Source of the DNA: Puniceibacterium sp. IMCC21224
GTDB lineage: Bacteria; Pseudomonadota; Alphaproteobacteria; Rhodobacterales; Rhodobacteraceae
Direction: 5' to 3'
Length of the DNA: 64,000 nucleotides
Assembly: GCF_001038505.1 (NCBI RefSeq)
Contig: NZ_LDPY01000001.1
Location: forward strand, 1,550,001 to 1,614,000
Shown: in pieces, positions 62,577 to 64,000 of the stretch
Layout of the letters: each line of letters begins with the position of its first letter
Position numbering within the stretch: the first letter of the stretch is position 1
Notes under the pieces: generated by a model
Told to the model about the DNA's origin: nothing
The model's database searches: none
What the model saw: the letters and a program-made list of their open reading frames with translations, nothing else
Program-made: the position numbers and the translations under genes

Positions 62577-64000
62577 TCAGAACGACGCATTGATCCCGAA
62601 GAATACGGAACGTCCGGGCGAATTATAGCCGCCGGAAGTCACATAATCCTGATCTGTCAGGTTCTCGACCCGCAGATACACCTCGGCGGTGTCGGTGATC
62701 TCGTAGGCCAGATTGGCACCCCAGAGTGTGTAATCCGGCAGCGGTGTGCCAAAATCGTCCGGTCGGTCGACGATGCGCTGCACGCTCAGCCCGCCGCGCA
62801 GGGCGTCGCTCAGCTGTGCCTGCACGCCCAGTGCCAGATCGTAGCGTGGAATCCGCAGCTGGGGATCGTCCAGCGCGTCCCGGCTGTCGGTATAGGTGAA
62901 GGCCCCGGAAACCGAGACCCGATCCGACAGCGGCACCGCGCCCGACAGTTCAAGTCCGCGCGTCTTTGTGGTGCCGGTCACCTGATTGTACCCCCCGGCA
63001 ATCGGCCCAAGGTATCCGTCGGGATCGAAATACTGGATCAGATCGTCGATTTCGGTATAGAACAGCGTCGCCTGAACGCGCGCGCCACCGGCAAAGGACT
63101 TTTCCACACCCAGCTCGGCGTTGCGGCTGACTTCGGGGTCCAGCGTCGCATTGCCATAGGTCGGATTGTACAGCTCGTACAGCGACGGTGCGCGAAAGCC
63201 ATTGGACAGCAGCGCCCGAACCGTCAGATCCGGCAACGGCCGCCAGGCCAGCGCCGCGCGGGCCGAGGTGGCACCGCCAAAATCGGAATGATCGTCATGG
63301 CGCAGCGATAACGTCAGATCGAGTTTGTCGGTGGGCGCATACAGCGCCTCGGCAAACACACCGGCAATGGTCGAGTCGCTCTCGGTTGAGGCGCTGCCCG
63401 AACGGGCAAAGGTCACCGGGTCATAGACAGCGCCTGTGGTCATCGCCTCTTCGCGGGTCCAATCGGCACCAAAGGACAATGTCAGTGCCTGCGACGCATG
63501 CCAGGTCCCTTTGTAATCCACGCGGTTGCGGGTGCCACCAAAGGGATCGGCAAAGCCGCCCGCAGTGCTGGTGCGGTCGATGGTAAAGCGCGAGACAGAG
63601 AAGCTGTGGTCAATCGTGCCAGTCGTCAGTTCGGCATAGGCACGTATCGCGCGGGTCTGAGTCTGGGTTTCGCCGCCTTCGGGTTTGGCGGCAAAAGGGC
63701 CATCGTCAAAGTCAGCATCAGCATCAAGGGCATAGCCCGACAGGCCAATGCGCAGGGTGTCCGTGACATCATAGTAGCCGTCAAAGGTCAGCCGTTTGCC
63801 GTCAAAGCCGTCGTCTTCGTCAAAGCCAGCATCGCTGCGGGCGGAAATGCCGTCGCTCTGGGTGCGGCTCAGGCCAAAGGACAGCCCGGCGCGTTCGGTC
63901 CGGGTGCCGATGTTCACAGTGGCAGAGCGGGTATTGTCGGTGCCGAATTCCGAATTGGTGTCGATCTGTGTGCCGATTTCGTCCGGGATCTGCGCGGTGG
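62577..64000 (-). CDS. btuB: TonB-dependent outer-membrane receptor, BtuB-like (5' part outside window)
   Basis: The frame is open to the window edge, and the visible 474 codons are the beta-barrel and C-terminus. TonB-receptor marks are the repeated amphipathic strands, TVRALLSNGFRAPSLYELYN, ELGVEKSFAGGARVQATLFY, VYLRVENLTDQDYVTSGGYN and the terminal aromatic SVFFGINASF. It probably is the first gene of the B12 operon; any cobalamin riboswitch would lie beyond the window. Substrate is inferred from the BtuC/D/F-like genes 120 bases downstream. Confidence 0.88.
   Translation of the reverse strand, partial: TAQIPDEIGTQIDTNSEFGTDNTRSATVNIGTRTERAGLSFGLSRTQSDGISARSDAGFDEDDGFDGKRLTFDGYYDVTDTLRIGLSGYALDADADFDDGPFAAKPEGGETQTQTRAIRAYAELTTGTIDHSFSVSRFTIDRTSTAGGFADPFGGTRNRVDYKGTWHASQALTLSFGADWTREEAMTTGAVYDPVTFARSGSASTESDSTIAGVFAEALYAPTDKLDLTLSLRHDDHSDFGGATSARAALAWRPLPDLTVRALLSNGFRAPSLYELYNPTYGNATLDPEVSRNAELGVEKSFAGGARVQATLFYTEIDDLIQYFDPDGYLGPIAGGYNQVTGTTKTRGLELSGAVPLSDRVSVSGAFTYTDSRDALDDPQLRIPRYDLALGVQAQLSDALRGGLSVQRIVDRPDDFGTPLPDYTLWGANLAYEITDTAEVYLRVENLTDQDYVTSGGYNSPGRSVFFGINASF

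Overview
The window looks like chromosome of an alphaproteobacterium of the family Rhodobacteraceae (Roseobacter group). The signs are high GC, a SAM-II riboswitch before metZ, a VPLPA-CTERM protein, two DUF1127 proteins, and an anti-Shine-Dalgarno small-RNA array behind one of them as described in Rhodobacter. No species name can be given from the sequence alone. All family assignments come from reading the translations, not from database searches.

Layout. 1-10.4 kb is housekeeping: the end of the ETF-ubiquinone oxidoreductase gene, a TPR protein, ispE, a polyprenyl diphosphate synthase, a tRNA methyltransferase, the polyhydroxybutyrate pair phaA/phaB, an EAL-domain protein, rpsD and a DUF1127 protein. 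10.5-21.3 kb is a reductive pyrimidine (uracil/thymine) degradation locus: preT and preA (dihydropyrimidine dehydrogenase), a RutR-type repressor, an M20 carbamoyl-amide hydrolase, dihydropyrimidinase, and a NitT/TauT-type ABC transporter with an NMT1/THI5-like binding protein. Two RutR-box-like palindromes sit before preT and between rutR and the hydrolase. 21.5-26.2 kb holds a stand-alone phnM with a DUF1045 gene, a YcaQ-like DNA glycosylase, a LacI-type regulator and tRNA-Arg(CCT).

26.2-38.4 kb, between tRNA-Arg(CCT) and tRNA-Leu(GAG), is an integrated mobilizable element. It carries a mobilization module (HTH protein, MobC-like protein, relaxase, nested MbeB/MbeD-like frames), an unknown protein, an orphan HigA-like antitoxin, and a lower-GC operon of two D12-class adenine methyltransferases, a DUF3883 putative endonuclease and an XRE regulator. 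Two nested IS3-family insertion sequences and a 5'-truncated large serine recombinase reading into tRNA-Leu follow. A 35-bp scar made of the same IS ends lies in the relaxase gene and has shifted its frame. A NaeI-like restriction-modification pair and two identical tRNA-Gly(GCC) genes follow at 38.7-41.1 kb.

41.2-57.3 kb returns to core genes: a VPLPA-CTERM protein, pyruvate carboxylase, an FMN-dependent 2-hydroxy-acid dehydrogenase, a UvrD/PcrA helicase, metZ under a SAM-II riboswitch with a following terminator hairpin, folE2, a TrkH potassium transporter and valS. At 57.5-58.5 kb the minus strand carries a DUF1127 gene followed by eleven hairpins, each showing a CUCCUCC-type loop, and then a strong terminator. 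This is an enlarged CcsR ('cuckoo') sRNA locus. The window ends with an Mrp/ApbC ATPase and a vitamin B12 uptake operon (TonB receptor, permease, a 25-codon ORF overlapping both neighbours, ATPase, binding protein).

The best candidates for something new are the eleven-hairpin array, the M-M-R-C defence operon with its promoter-embedded palindrome, the IS-end scar in the nested mobilization genes, and the 25-codon ORF in the B12 operon.
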